NCBI GenBank assembly: GCA_021234155.1
Contig: JAJEKV010000034.1
Location: 10,692,697 to 10,756,696, forward strand
Direction of reading: 5' to 3'
Source of the DNA: Isoetes taiwanensis
Lineage: Eukaryota; Streptophyta; Lycopodiopsida; Isoetales; Isoetaceae
DNA length: 64,000 bases
The translations under genes and the position numbers were made by a program. This document shows positions 1 to 10,955 of this stretch, in pieces (position 1 is the first letter of the stretch; each line of letters begins with the position of its first letter). Below the pieces are notes generated by a model. It worked only from the letters and a program-made list of their open reading frames with translations, searched no databases and was not told the DNA's origin.

Positions 1-227
1 TGAGCATCGATCCTAGCCAGAGCTGCAGCAGAAGATGCACCAGGAACAGAAGTAGAATGTGCATCTAAATGTGCCAGGAGGGGATGCTGGGCCCCAAAGA
101 AAGGAGCTGCTTGAAGGTAGGGCGCAATGGTGGAATCATAGGGTTCTGCCGAGGCAGACTTGGGAGCTGGGATGAGGTTGTTTGATTTGCGGGTCTCCCT
201 AGCCAGGCGCTTTATCCGGCGGGTCAT
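1..227 (-). CDS. Partial ORF, N-terminus of an unrecognised protein, cut by the window edge
   Basis: Reading leftward from an ATG at 227-225, the frame stays open for 75 codons to the window edge with no stop. The predicted N-terminus is basic (MTRRIKRLARETRKSNN), then becomes rich in Ala, Pro and Ser with His and Leu (for example SASAEPYDSTIAPYLQAAPF). No domain is recognisable, and the visible part looks disordered. It could be the first exon of a real gene, a gag-like leader of a retroelement, or chance. The open frame and non-repetitive composition slightly favour coding. The rest lies outside the window. Confidence 0.35.
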   Translation of the reverse strand, partial: MTRRIKRLARETRKSNNLIPAPKSASAEPYDSTIAPYLQAAPFFGAQHPLLAHLDAHSTSVPGASSAAALARIDA

Positions 228-560
228 GCTGAGGCTATAAGGGAGGGCACAAGCTGGTGAGAGCCCAAGCAAAGGCAGGCCAAGGCAAGCAACTGGAGAC
301 GACTAAAACATCGATTCTATGAACCAAAACTATGAATCAAAACTCAGGGCAAACAGGCCGAAGCAAAGGGAAAACCGAAGCCAAGGGAGGTGGAAAACTG
401 TTCAAAAATGCCAGAGCAGCTAAGCATGTAAAAACAGAAATAAAAGCAAACCGTAACCTGTGTCAGTTGGGCGGTTCATGGGCGAAGCTGCCCTGGAAAC
501 CTGGTCGAAGCCGGCCTGGTATGGGCAAATCCGACGCCGCTGTGCGATCCAAAGCCGATT

Positions 561-745
561 CCAGAATCCGGCCAATCCGGACCCAAAACCCCTGCTAATC
601 CAAAAGCCTTCCAACACCGCTGGAGAACCTAAATCCGAATCCAAACCCCCCCGGGCAATCCGAATCCAAAACCCCCCTGCCAAGCCAAAGTCCTGCCAAT
701 CCGAAGTCAAAACCCCTGCCAAACCGAATCCAAAACCCTGCCAAA
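561..745. repeat. Degenerate C/A-rich tandem repeat
   Basis: About seven diverged copies of a 20-30 bp unit built on CCRAATCCGAATCCAAAACC with variable spacers such as CCCCTGCC. ORFs across it on both strands translate to low-complexity Pro/Asn/Lys or Gly/Phe-rich strings and are by-products of the repeat. Confidence 0.7.
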
Positions 746-779
746 GGAGAAACATCTACAAGCTATCAATATCTTAGAC

Positions 780-1791
780 CATGCTACAACAATAATACCA
801 TGAACAAATGAGTAAATGCCATGGAAAACGTGGAGTCTACGATGCTCGTAGAACAACCAGAATCAAGATGGAAATGCATTTTGCCTAGCTGGGCCCATGC
901 ATCTCGGTAGGATGCCAAGGGAACGCATTGGCTCTGAAATGCACTGTTGAATAATTCTTATAGCCAGGACCATGCCGGATGAAAGTTTGGACAAGCAAAG
1001 AGACAATGCTCAAGCGTAAAAGGTCTAAAAGGTAGGGATGCCATATAACAGACATGTGAAGATCATAGCGATGTCACAAAGATGCATACACCTATGTATA
1101 ACCTACTACTAAAATACATAAACTTTTGGATGGAGTAACTTATCCCAAAACCAACACTATGTACTAACCCACTTGGGTTATGGAATCTACAATTGCCATC
1201 TATTTGGCAGTGGGAGGGGTGTGGATCTAAGAGGAAACAATATATGGAGCTTAAAAAATGCTTGCCTTTGCGGATATCCTCATGACAGCCCTAAGCCACC
1301 CTTTCCATACCACACATCCCAACGGGAGTGTAGGAATTTTGTCTGAAACTTACGTGAAGAGAATAGGCGACCACCGTTGAAGACACCTGCTAAGATCCAT
1401 CATCTTCGTGTAAGGGGATAAACTGATGTAGTAAGTGAAAGTGCTGAGAGGTGCTGCAAGTGGAGGTGTTGGGTGTATACTACCCTTGCGACTCAAACTA
1501 ACCACCTATGTCTTCGTTGTATTAAATCACTAGGACTAGGACGAGATTTAAACCCTCAACATAGTTTAAGGTCTTGCATGGACCACAACAAGAGGATCAA
1601 TGTGGTTTCATATGTGCCCAAATGCAGATCAAATGCCATTCATTCCCCTACAATATAGAAGTTGAGGAGGCATTTTGTGCGTGTTCTTCACCGGTTCTTC
1701 ATCCAATTCAGGCGCAAATCTTGAAGATTAAGCACTGGCATGCAGAATTTGAAGTAGAGTTTCATATACAAGAATGGCAATCTACTTGCCA
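780..1791. other. Intergenic sequence, nothing recognised
   Basis: AT-rich, non-repetitive sequence without a supportable ORF or RNA gene. The short ORFs at 1473-1816 lack codon structure or any recognisable motif. Confidence 0.4.
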
Positions 1792-2172
1792 TTCCTGTAA
1801 CGTGGAAGACACTTAGGAAGCATTCTGTAGCAGGTAAAAAGATTCAGAATGCAGGGTAAGCTCTTGGAATGCCGGGTAAACAGGGCAGAATGCGGGATAA
1901 ATCCTCAAGAATGCAACTAGAAGCTCCTCGCTGCTCTGTGCTCAAATTTTTTTTTACTTAATACATTCTTTATTTGTAATAGTGCCACGTGGCACGGCGT
2001 TACTGGCAGATGCAGAAGAATGCTTCCTAAGTGTTTTTTTACGTTATGTGGAGCGGCAACAATGAGCGATTCACGCTTTCACGGAATGGCCAAAGGCCAG
2101 CGCCGGTCGGGCCGCTGGCCAGCTCCCATTCCAGAGCAGGAATCTGCGAATTGTTGACGCTCCACGACGTCA

Positions 2173-2222
2173 AGGTAAGCTTCGGCAGATGAGTTTCGGC
2201 AGATGAGCTTCGGCAGACCGGC
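2173..2222. repeat. Short tandem repeat (about 14 bp, three copies)
   Basis: Three head-to-tail copies of [A/G][G/T]CTTCGGCAGATGA with small changes, inside the putative DNA transposon. Confidence 0.6.
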
Positions 2223-2342
2223 TGTCTCAGGTTCGTCAAGAATAATCTACCCATTTGTCATTCCTGATTAGTATGATCGCCACATGGCGAGCTCTCATTG
2301 GACACCAAACAAGAATGAAGACTAACTTACCTTGACGTATAC

Positions 2343-2422
2343 TTTGTTGACATTCCGGCGTGGAAACGCTGCCGATGCGCGTTAGCGCGGAGGCGGCGTT
2401 GACACGCCGGAATGTCAACAAA
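2343..2422. repeat. Perfect 20-bp inverted repeat forming a long hairpin
   Basis: The arms at 2343-2362 (TTTGTTGACATTCCGGCGTG) and 2403-2422 are perfect reverse complements. The 40 bp between them contains further complementary GC-rich pieces (AACGCTGCC against GGCGGCGTT). A second pair, ACGTCAAGGTAAG near 2168 against CTTACCTTGACGT near 2326, flanks it. It is probably structural DNA of the surrounding transposon; a small-RNA precursor is possible. Confidence 0.6.
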
Positions 2423-3685
2423 AATGACATTAGTGTAATGTGAAGTTCACCCTAGCCTTCATTCTGTCAAAAATTTTCCCCCTTTCTTCTTCCTGCGCCA
2501 TCGTTTCTTTAGCCGATCATCCTGTTTGCGGTGGCGCCATCGCTGAGTTTCCTGCTGGTGGCGCCATCTAGGTCTGAGGGTTCATTAGACAAATTTTTGG
2601 AAGATTTTGACGAAGTTGTGAAGTTTCTTGGTCTGTTTTGGTCTATTTTCTCTGTGTTTTTCCTTCCGTGGCGCCATCTAGCTCTGAGTTTTGGTTAGGG
2701 TTTATTCTGGCAACTCCGGCTATGGCGATGGGTACGCCCGATTTTAGCTCGGCGATGGCACCGCGATGGCACCTGTTTCTGCTCGGCCATGGCGATTAGA
2801 TGCGGTGGTTTAGTTTTTTTTTAGTTTCTTAGTTTCTTTGCTTTCGTTCTTAGTTTCTTTGCTCGTTTCTTTGCTCTATTCTTTGCTGCTCGGCTCTGGC
2901 GGCGATGGCCCTGCTTCATTTGTGGCCCTAACTCGGTTTTGCAGCCCCGCTCCGGCTATGGCACGTATTAACTCACTTGTGACGGCTTCTTCTGGTTGTA
3001 AATTTCTGTTATGTTTGTGTTTTCTTGTGCATCTCATCTCAGATCTTGTGTTTTCTTGTGCCTTTGAGACTACAGATTGCAGGCAAAACAAGAAACGGTT
3101 GTGGGAAAAATCCTTGTTTATCATCTTGCTGTCTGTCATGTTAATCGCATGTAGATGTGCCCTATCAGCGAAAGCCCAGCAAATCGGTTTTTGATCCGTT
3201 TTTTCCACATCCATGCTAACTGAGTAAAAACAAGAAATACAAGTAAAAACAGAATTGCAACTAAGTAATTACATTTCTGAAAAAGAAGAACATAGCAGAA
3301 TAAGGGGTAAAAAGGACAGAATGAAGGCTAGGTGAACTTTACGTAAGGAGAAGGTGCAGACCTTGAGCATCAGAATCAGATCGTAATACGTTCAATTCTT
3401 GCCCCTGCGCCAATCAGATCATGCCATTTGGCAAGTTTCAAATCAAGAATCCTGGGTTCATCACTGCGATTCCTGTTTTACTTGCATTCCGGAAGCGCAT
3501 CCTTTGTTTACTTGCATTCTGGCAAGATTACCCTGCATTCCGCTGATTTACCTGCATTCTGGCTGATCTTTACTTGCATTCTGGATTCAAGAATTGAACG
3601 TCCCTTGTTTCCACGTAATAGGAAAGCCTGCTGTGTCAACAGGGCTCCGCGCTCCGCGCGTCGCCCCCCACTAAATGGGCTTTCC

Positions 3686-3691
3686 TATATA
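3686..3691 (+). promoter_or_regulatory. Candidate TATA box for the COX7a-like gene
   Basis: TATATA in the context TTTCCTATATACGAG lies 164 bp upstream of the ATG at 3855, and about 60 bp outside the right end of the neighbouring transposon. The spacing allows a transcription start near 3715 and a leader of about 140 nt. Supported by position and motif only. Confidence 0.35.
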
Positions 3692-3854
3692 CGAGAAGCC
3701 AGTTAGAGACAAGCATGCAGTGAGGGACCTGGAAAGAGCAGGCACGTGGCGCAACTCCCGGGCGATATCGGGACCCAATATCAGATATGAACTACGAACC
3801 CTAGTTTTATATCGGAGGTCAAAGACGCAGAGTTTGGGTGCGGAGCTTTTGGCT

Positions 3855-4717
3855 ATGGCGAAGGAAGTGGGAGTGCCGCAAAATGTTCTCGAAAAGCAGC
3901 GCTACTACCAGAGCGTCCATAAGTTGACGCACCTCAAAGGCCCATACGACAGGCTTTTCTCAGTCGTTATACCTCTGGGTTATGCTGCTGTCGTTACTGC
4001 TATGATTGTAAGTTAGTTTTTCCTTTGTTTTTGCATGTTTTTAGTTTAATTTAGTAATTGTAGCTATGCCCCTCGCTTTTATAAATCATTCATCTGCTCT
4101 GCAATTGAGGGATCTTTGCTACCTTTTAAGGCGCATCGATAGATCTTATGAGGGATCTTACTGAACCTGACGTCTTATATAATAAACTTTTGATGTGGCG
4201 TAATTTGTTCAATACATGGTCCATAAAAGCCAGAGGATTTATTGTAGATGTTTGTTTGCGAGCAAACAAAGTCATAGACCCAATGGAAGATCCTTTTCTT
4301 GATAAAAACAATGGTGTTCTTTGCTTCCACATAAAATCAGCCAGTGGTTGTATGTGTGCAGTCTGGTAAATCTTTATTTTCTGTTCTTTCATGTTAGTCT
4401 ATGCTTCTATATTTGCATTAATGTTATTATTGGACTGATAATTACATTGTTATAGCTTTTGTTCATCTATTGTTGTAATCTTGCATTTGAATATACTGGT
4501 AGTATTTTTACACCATTGTTTCTCTAGTGCACAGAAATTGTACTTGGCAATTTATATTTTTTGACTGATAGAGCCCAAATGCTATGCTTAAAGCGTATTA
4601 ATCAAAAGTGCTGTGTGAATGAAATTTTCTTGTATCTTTCATCTACAATTTACTTCATTCTTGTTGCAGGGACGGGGGCTATATAACATGGCTCATGGTG
4701 TAGGAAAGATAGAGTAG
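3855..4717 (+). CDS. Cytochrome c oxidase subunit VIIa-like mitochondrial protein, two coding exons
   Basis: Exon 1 is 3855-4007 and ends at a consensus donor (GTAAGT). Exon 2 is 4670-4717, after a TTGTTGCAG acceptor, and ends in TAG. Both junctions are in phase 0 and give a 66-residue protein. Family hallmarks are visible: EKQRYYQSVHKLTHLKGPYD near residues 13-32, a hydrophobic membrane segment (SVVIPLGYAAVVTAMI) around residues 36-51, and a C-terminal GRGLYNMAHGVGK. This matches the roughly 65-70 residue plant COX7a-like protein of the inner mitochondrial membrane, associated with complex IV. The ATG at 3855 places EKQR at the usual distance from the start; the frame is open further upstream but that part is not conserved-looking. 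It is the only clearly intact host gene here. The last residues (KIE rather than KKE) differ slightly from the form I remember. Confidence 0.88.
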
Positions 4718-5135
4718 CGTGGTGTTGGTCCCGTGGAGCGAAAGATGTGTTTTATCATTGCATAATAACAGAAACAGGATCTAGACATTGGTTTTAAAGG
4801 ATGATGTCATTGGTCTTTTAAATTGCTTGGTGAAGTTAACAATGTTCTGTGTGATGTTAATTCTATGGCTGGCTGGTCACAGCATTAGCTGCTATGGACA
4901 TGTAATAAAAATCTTTTGATTTTCCATCACAAGTGGGGCTGGCTGCTGTCCGGGATTTCTAAGTGTTGTTCCAGGATCGGTTAAGCTAATTTGGCATCTC
5001 CTCACGTCATCCAATTTAGTATACAACCAAAACCCCACATGGCCCAAAGAAATACATGTTTGTATTATAAAACAGCACAGAGAAACCAGAATAGAAAGCC
5101 CATGTTTGCTTCTACATCTTCTCCGATAAAGAAAA
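4718..5135. other. Probable 3' UTR and intergenic sequence downstream of the COX7a-like gene
   Basis: AT-rich sequence containing AATAAAAATC-type polyadenylation-like motifs near 4902. No ORF or repeat is supportable. Confidence 0.35.
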
Positions 5136-5242
5136 GGGGCATTCTTTTTGACCTAAAAATGCAGGCATTCTAAAGCAGTGCACAGCAGGGGGCATTCTTT
5201 TTTACCTAAAAATGCAGGCATTCTAAAGCAGTGCACAACAGG
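5136..5242. repeat. Tandem duplication, two copies of about 53 bp
   Basis: The unit starts GGGGCATTCTTTTTGACC and ends GCAGTGCACAGCAG. It occurs at 5136-5188 and again at 5189-5242 with a few substitutions. Confidence 0.85.
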
Positions 5243-5337
5243 TCTGTTTAATGGGTGGTTCACATGGAGGGGAGAAGGCCCTGCACTGAGCTTTAGTGGA
5301 GTGATATGCAAGTTGGATCTTGCAACGGCTGATTTTC

Positions 5338-5420
5338 CAAAACGGGGTTGAAATTTTTTACCTTCAGCATCTTTTAAGCCAAAACGGGGTTGAAATTTTT
5401 TACCTTCAGCAGCTTTTAAG
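5338..5420. repeat. Tandem duplication, two copies of about 41 bp
   Basis: The unit starts CCAAAACGGGGTTGAAATT and ends CTTTTAAG. The copies at 5338-5378 and 5379-5420 are nearly identical (CAGCATC against CAGCAGC). Confidence 0.85.
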
Positions 5421-6234
5421 CCAGCCCTTCGCACTTCGTCCATGTGAAACCAGCATAAGGCAGAGTCAAACACTGTCTTGCAGCATAGTCTAAAACAATT
5501 AATTAACCAAGAACATGTATCTGCAACAAACACAAGGAAAAAGCTTTTTAACCTAAATATACAAGAATTTGTCGCGGCAATAGTTGCTGCCGCTACTTTG
5601 TTTTTCTTTTAAGTGGGCGCTTATCTTGTGCAATTGAAGAATAGAGCGGGTATTACATATGGTTGTGCATGGTTTAAGGGGATAATTCGTATGTCAAAAT
5701 AGTATTTTGCTAATGTCAGTAAATGGGTTTTGGATTTTGTAATGTGTTTCGATTTTTAAGGGGGCAAACCTTGGTTCATGTGGGTTTGTGGCATAATCCA
5801 GGTATATGCCAGTATATACTCGGAATATATCAATAACTGCTCCAAACCCATTATTGGCTGCAAACTGTCGATCACTTCTGTTGATGAGCAGCCACTCTTG
5901 AAACCTGCTGGGAGAGGTCTCGGGCAGATGGCGAGTATTTTGAGCGTGTGGGACTGCAAGCTTTATATTTTCATCTATCTCCATTTTGGGGTTCGATTTG
6001 GGAGTCCAGAACTACATGTACTTCATTCGGTTATAACCACCTTCACTGTTGTTTCCAAAGTAATTGGTTAATTATTGTTTTGCAGCCTGTCATTGTATTA
6101 TGCCTTATGCCTTGCAGCTCCCCATTGCTTTATTGGCAATGCTGCGCATATTCACTATCTGGGTAATGTGTGCTGGAAGTTGTTATAGAACCTGTATTTT
6201 GATCTTGCAACCAAGCTGCTTTTTTTATTTCAAG

Positions 6235-7112
6235 TCCAGAGAAGGAGCTTGATGAACTTGATTGCTTTTTCGAGCTTATAGCACTCCTACCTGATATAGA
6301 TATACATCTTGACTTTATTAAGCCTAATGTTCGTTCCTCGAGGTTAGTGTGAAAAAGAACCAACTTTGTCTACATTTAATCCTTTTCGGAAACCTGAAAA
6401 TTGCCATGCAGATATAAGGCTACCCTAAAATAGTCATTATGGTGTTGAGTACAACATCTTCTAGTCTATACGGTGCAATAAAAAGAGATCAGAGAATATC
6501 TTAGAATTTTCGTGTGATATCTTTCAGTTAGTCCTTTACCTAATAAAGCGGGGTTTCCTTTGCAACCTTTAAGGTTAACTGATTCTCTATTGCTTCTCAA
6601 GGATTGTGAGTAGCTGCAGTTGAATGGATATGCAAAATGCTTGGATGATGAGTGTAGATGTAAATTGAGTGATGGTAACAAGTGGGATTTTAAAGGAACA
6701 GGAAAATTAACAATATGCATGTGGAAAGGATTGTACCATGACCGTTTTTTAGAAGTTGTATCATTACATTGAACTTTCCCTTGCTTTTCAGCTTTATAAT
6801 GGAAGGGTTGGTCTTTAACAGAGTTCTCTGACAGAAATCAGGTTACTTTGTTGCATGACTTACTGATTTAGTTCTTTGTGAGTAGTTTCTGAGCAGTCTA
6901 TACAGACTTTCAAGCTGTTGTCATTTTGGGATGGCTAGTATCATTTGTTTATTCTCTTTACATGTTTTCTGATTGTTGAGCAATTTTCTTTTTATTTGCA
7001 TGGTTGGTGTTTTGATCTGTTGTAATTCTTCTTTATGCAGATTGCATCTCCTGATCTGATCTTTGCTCCAAGTGCCGAGATTGTTGCTCTACCTAGTTGG
7101 TGGAAAACGATT
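6235..7112 (+). pseudogene. Exon-like fragments of an unrecognised spliced gene
   Basis: Two blocks look like exons. Block 6235-6342 follows TTTCAAG, ends before GTTAGT and encodes PEKELDELDCFFELIALLPD and then DIDIHLDFIKPNVRSS. Block 7041-7112 follows TTTATGCAG, ends before GTTAAG and encodes IASPDLIFAPSAEIVALPSW then WKTI. The first ends in a phase that does not match the open frame of the second, so an exon is missing or the gene is broken. I do not recognise the family. Similar blocks resume after the LTR array at 28949 and 29101, so the array may have landed inside this gene. Confidence 0.35.
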
Positions 7113-7387
7113 GTTAAGAAACTGTTTTTTTGCAGATAGAGCTGTCCTTTTCAGTAATAACAATGGCACATGGAAATTGATTTGTTTACAAATTATATGC
7201 ACTCAAGCATTGTTATTAAACTGGATAAATAAAAGTATAGTTAGGAAACTATCCATGTTGAAGGATTGCATTCTTTTAATGTATATGTTGCTTGTTAGTA
7301 TTATGCAAGTACTCTTTGCACAAGTGGAACCAACTCATAATATGAACCAATTTTTTAGGAGTTGATATTGGATGTGCATTTACAGAT

Positions 7388-7392
7388 GATGA
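7388..7392. repeat. Target-site duplication GATGA, left copy
   Basis: GATGA directly precedes the left LTR and is repeated at 28944-28948, directly after the last LTR. This marks the outer limits of the LTR array as one integration. Confidence 0.85.
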
Positions 7393-7636
7393 TGTGACGA
7401 GCCTGCCGAGTTGACCCTCTAGGCAACTCGGGATCTTGTCAATACTACGCTAATTCTAGGTTGGTATGACAAACAATTGAATATGGTGAAGAATTGAATC
7501 TTCCTCTTGCACAGCTAAATTGCACACTCAAAACTCAATGAGCAAATACTTGATATCTCAATATAATCAGATAACATTAACATCCAAAGAATCCATATCT
7601 TCTTTATTAAAATGGGAGAGTGTTGGTTTCTGTGCC

Positions 7637-7670
7637 GGAACGCCGCATGTGCAGACGCATGCGGCGTTCC
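7637..7670. repeat. Perfect 13-bp hairpin near the Helitron 5' end
   Basis: GGAACGCCGCATG, an 8-nt loop (TGCAGACG), then the exact reverse complement. It begins 39 bp inside the 5' terminus. Subterminal 5' hairpins are not a standard feature of canonical plant Helitrons. Confidence 0.75.
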
Positions 7671-8048
7671 CCTCGCCCCTGCGGGTTTATTTTGGTCGTA
7701 TGGATTTCTTCTCCTAGCTCCACTATCGTAGTTCAAAATGTCCTCGGCTATGGCGTCATTTCGAATTTTCTGCCTCCCTTCTGTACTTTCCTTTCCCCTG
7801 ATGCAGACGGCAGCGGCCTGGGGTTGCTAGATGCTGCTCAATCCGGCCCAGTAGAGGCCTGCTCAACCTATTCGATTCAGGCCATTGCTGGCCTTGGACC
7901 TGGCAGCTTCTGGCTGCTTTAGCATGTGGTGTCGTTGAAGCAAAACAGTTTCTGAGCACCGGATTCTGTGCTATGCACATATCAAAATCTCCCAAAGCTA
8001 GTTTGCATGCTTATGTATGAACGATTTTTTTGTGCAGCCTTCTTGCAG

Positions 8049-8090
8049 GACATCCAAAGAGGAAAGCTTTCTGGTTGCTGGCTGTATCAG
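8049..8090 (+). pseudogene. Captured exon-like block in the Helitron (a)
   Basis: Bounded by CTTGCAG and GTAAAA. It encodes 14 open codons (DIQRGKLSGCWLYQ) if read in phase 0. Family unknown. Confidence 0.3.
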
Positions 8091-8413
8091 GTAAAAATGA
8101 GCATCTCTCATTTTCGCAGGCATTTTCAAGCAGCACTGTGCAGACTGCTCGATAAGACCTGGATTATTTCTACTGTAGGCACCATGGCTGCATCCAGACG
8201 CATTGGTACCTATAGGCCGTACTATCCTTGCAGCACAGGCATGTTGGAATTCTGATACAAATACATACCTCAGAGTGCAGTGCATTTGCAAGATCTTTGA
8301 ATACCCTTGAATTTGTAATCTACAGTATTCTCTTATGATTCTTCTTCAGCACTTTGTTCCACCTAGGATGGCTCACAACTGAGATAGTTTTTAACTTACC
8401 ATGTTTTTCACAG

Positions 8414-8494
8414 GTTAACGTGGAGGGTCCTCAGTTCGCTGCCAAATGTAGTGCTCAAAGCGAACCCTTGAAGTTATCTGGCCAGACCAAACAG
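8414..8494 (+). pseudogene. Captured exon-like block in the Helitron (b)
   Basis: Bounded by TTTTTCACAG and GTATGT, 81 nt and fully open in phase 0. It encodes VNVEGPQFAAKCSAQSEP and then LKLSGQTKQ. Good splice consensus at both sides supports a captured exon. Family unknown. Confidence 0.4.
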
Positions 8495-9570
8495 GTATGT
8501 CACTTACCTAGACGTAACGGATAGGAAAGTCTGTGTTCTTTTTTGTTTTTTGTTAACCCATTTGGTTTTTCTTCCTAGGCATCAGCAGATTCTAAAATCT
8601 TGTGATATTTCTTTGAAGCTTAGTTGCAACAAGAAAATAAAGCATGACATTCTTTACAAATAAGAGAAACTTCTCTACATATGCATCTTTAGTTGTTATA
8701 TTCATTAGATTAAGCTGATAAACATTGTGGTAATGAAATTGTCTATTGTGCCAAGAACATTGTTGTCAGGTAACACAAGTTTTTGCTTTCTTGAAAATCA
8801 ACATTCTAAGGATTTCCTCATAGTTTTTCTGATTTTGCGACCTTTTACAAGCAGCCTCAAGAGATCATAGCGTGGTTCTTCATCTTGCCATTCTTGAGCT
8901 TTACTTTTTTCAAGTGTGGTGCTGGCTTCTATGCCCTCTTCTTTGTCTGCTAAAGAGGTCTAAAATTAGATCCTTCTTGCAGAATACGTCATCTCCTGCA
9001 GAAGCCAAGGATCAAAACATTGTGCATTCCTTCTATTCTTTACACATTTGCTTACTGTAGAATTGTTGTAACCAGATAAATGCCTTTTATGGCATTCTTA
9101 ATGCATAGAAGCAGCTTTCAGAAGAAGTACAACCCAAGTGCCCCTTTTATCTTTGGTTTATAACACAATTTTCAAGGCGTCCATGACCACAAGCTCCACT
9201 TGCGTCTGTTTGGCACCTAAGCTGTATTCTTGGTTTGTCAATCTTGGTAGTTTAGTGACTTCATTGCACATGGTATATCTTTGTTGCTGTTTGTTGCATC
9301 GGTTTTTATTTTCTATGAGATCCATGGGATGTTTCAAGCATGGAAGGTTCAAAGGCTTCTGAGCATCGGGCATATCCAGGCATTATGTTCTTGGCGGCAA
9401 GCACAATTAAGTCAGAATTTTGATGCGCATTCTTCTGACAATGACAAAGATAAGCCTTTTGTATGTATTCATTTTCTATGCTTTTGAGTGATGTTAGTTT
9501 TTGTGTATCATGTGCCATCTGCATGTGGCTTACATTTCATAAATACAAGTGATTTGTCATTTTCTTGCAG

Positions 9571-9623
9571 GTTTTTGGGTGCAGCATCTTGGCAGCGACC
9601 AAAATTATTTCTATTCTTGAAAG
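9571..9623 (+). pseudogene. Captured exon-like block in the Helitron (c)
   Basis: Bounded by TTTTCTTGCAG and GTATTT. It reads VFGCSILAATKIISILE. Family unknown. It could belong to the same source gene as the other blocks. Confidence 0.35.
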
Positions 9624-9973
9624 GTATTTTCTATGTCCAATCCTTCAACAACATGTACTTCTTGCACTTACTCATGGAACACGTAACTTATTTGAGAGAA
9701 AGAAGCAATGAATTAGATCAAGCCAGTTGGTCTTTGCGTTTCAGCATGTACTTTGTACTTGCACGTATTCATTTCAACCGTGATTGATAAGATATTGGAA
9801 GGTTGAATACAACGTATAGCTATTCCCCTGAAGAACTTTGGAATTGTGAAGATGAAGGAGTTTTTTGTGTTATATTATTATTCATATTAAAGTTCCAGAG
9901 TATGTAGATGTATCTGCCTAATCATATGCAGCATTGAGAGATCCAATAGCCTATAATTTGTACCTTTATGCAG

Positions 9974-10165
9974 GATTTTATAGCAAAACCAGATGCAATG
10001 AAAGAGATCAAGCCAGTTAGTCTTTGCTTTTCATTCACATTCTTTACACTTGGAGATAACAAATTATTCAAGGAATCTGAAAGTAGAGGCCATTTTGAAT
10101 TAATGAGACTGGATCCGTTTACGGTTTCTGATACAACTCTAGAATTGTTCTACATGAAACAATAG
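9974..10165 (+). pseudogene. Captured terminal-exon-like block in the Helitron (d)
   Basis: Follows TTTATGCAG and is open to a stop at 10165. It starts DFIAKPDAMKEIKPVSLC and ends MRLDPFTVSDTTLELFYMKQ. It may be the last coding exon of a captured gene. No domain recognised. Confidence 0.3.
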
Positions 10166-10736
10166 AGGGAGCTGCTATATGATCATGGTAGCAATCCAAC
10201 TATCTGGAGAATTTACACTATTAGCAGGGAAATTGGACGTGATTGCGTTTATTGCAACTACAGGGATTGCTTTTGATAAAGATTCTAGCTCTACAGACCA
10301 CATCCAGCTATTATAAAAGCATTTTACCATATTGTACATGCTTTATTTCGAAGCCGCTAGAAGGGCCGATGCATTAATAACGCTGTGAGGAAACCCTTGT
10401 GGTGGATAAAAGACAAATTCCCTTTTGCATATACTTGCTTACAACAGGTTGGAGTGGACATGCAAGTAGAGGACTTTGGAATTGCTGAGAGATTTCAAAT
10501 GTTATAAAATGAACTCTGAAAATTGCCTTACATATTGCATATTTATTTACATCTCTAGATAATGTGAACATAATAATCTAAGCAGGAAATCCATATTTCT
10601 TATTTAAGTTGAATCATGCTTCAATTAATTTTATAGTTAAAATTGGAGTCACAACTCACCACGATGAGAGTTGCACGTATTCTCCATGTCATGTTAGCAA
10701 TGTACTAATATCATGCGTTCTCTACATGTTCATGGC

Positions 10737-10955
10737 AAAGTTCTAAATGGGAGCTCTTTAATACCATCTTGCAAAAAATGGATTATTGGTACAACAATAA
10801 ATGGGAATGGACGATTCAAATATCTATATTCTACACATTTGCAAAGTTCTAAATGGGAGCTCTTTAATAATATCATCTTGCAAAAAATGGATTATTGGTA
10901 TAACAATAAATGGGAATGGATGATTCAAATATCTATATTCTACACATTTGCATCT
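10737..10955. repeat. Tandem duplication, two copies of about 110 bp, in the Helitron
   Basis: GCAAAGTTCTAAATGGGAGC through AATATCTATATTCTACACAT occurs twice head to tail (about 10737-10845 and 10850-10955) with a few small changes. Confidence 0.85.

Larger units (their letters stand above)
1792..3624. mobile_element. Putative non-autonomous DNA transposon with terminal inverted repeats and subterminal arrays
   Basis: The ends at 1792-1807 (TTCCTGTAACGTGGAA) and 3609-3624 are inverted repeats matching at 14 of 16 positions. Just inside each end is an array of a short motif in opposite orientation. The left array (about 1845-1915) has four copies of GAATGC[A/C]GGGTAA-like units; the right array (about 3475-3590) has five copies of TTAC[T/C]TGCATTC[C/T]GG. 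Two more inverted pairs lie within: CACTTAGGAAGCATTCT at 1810-1826 against 2017-2033, and a roughly 32 bp pair at 2436-2468 against 3315-3346. Subterminal motif arrays are typical of cut-and-paste transposons, where they bind transposase. No transposase ORF and no clear target-site duplication are visible, so the superfamily is unassigned. It may be several nested elements. Confidence 0.5.

Noticed and set aside
420-777. Overlapping ORFs of 105 and 111 codons
   Set aside because: Both strands are open only because of the C/A-rich tandem repeat; no protein-like composition.
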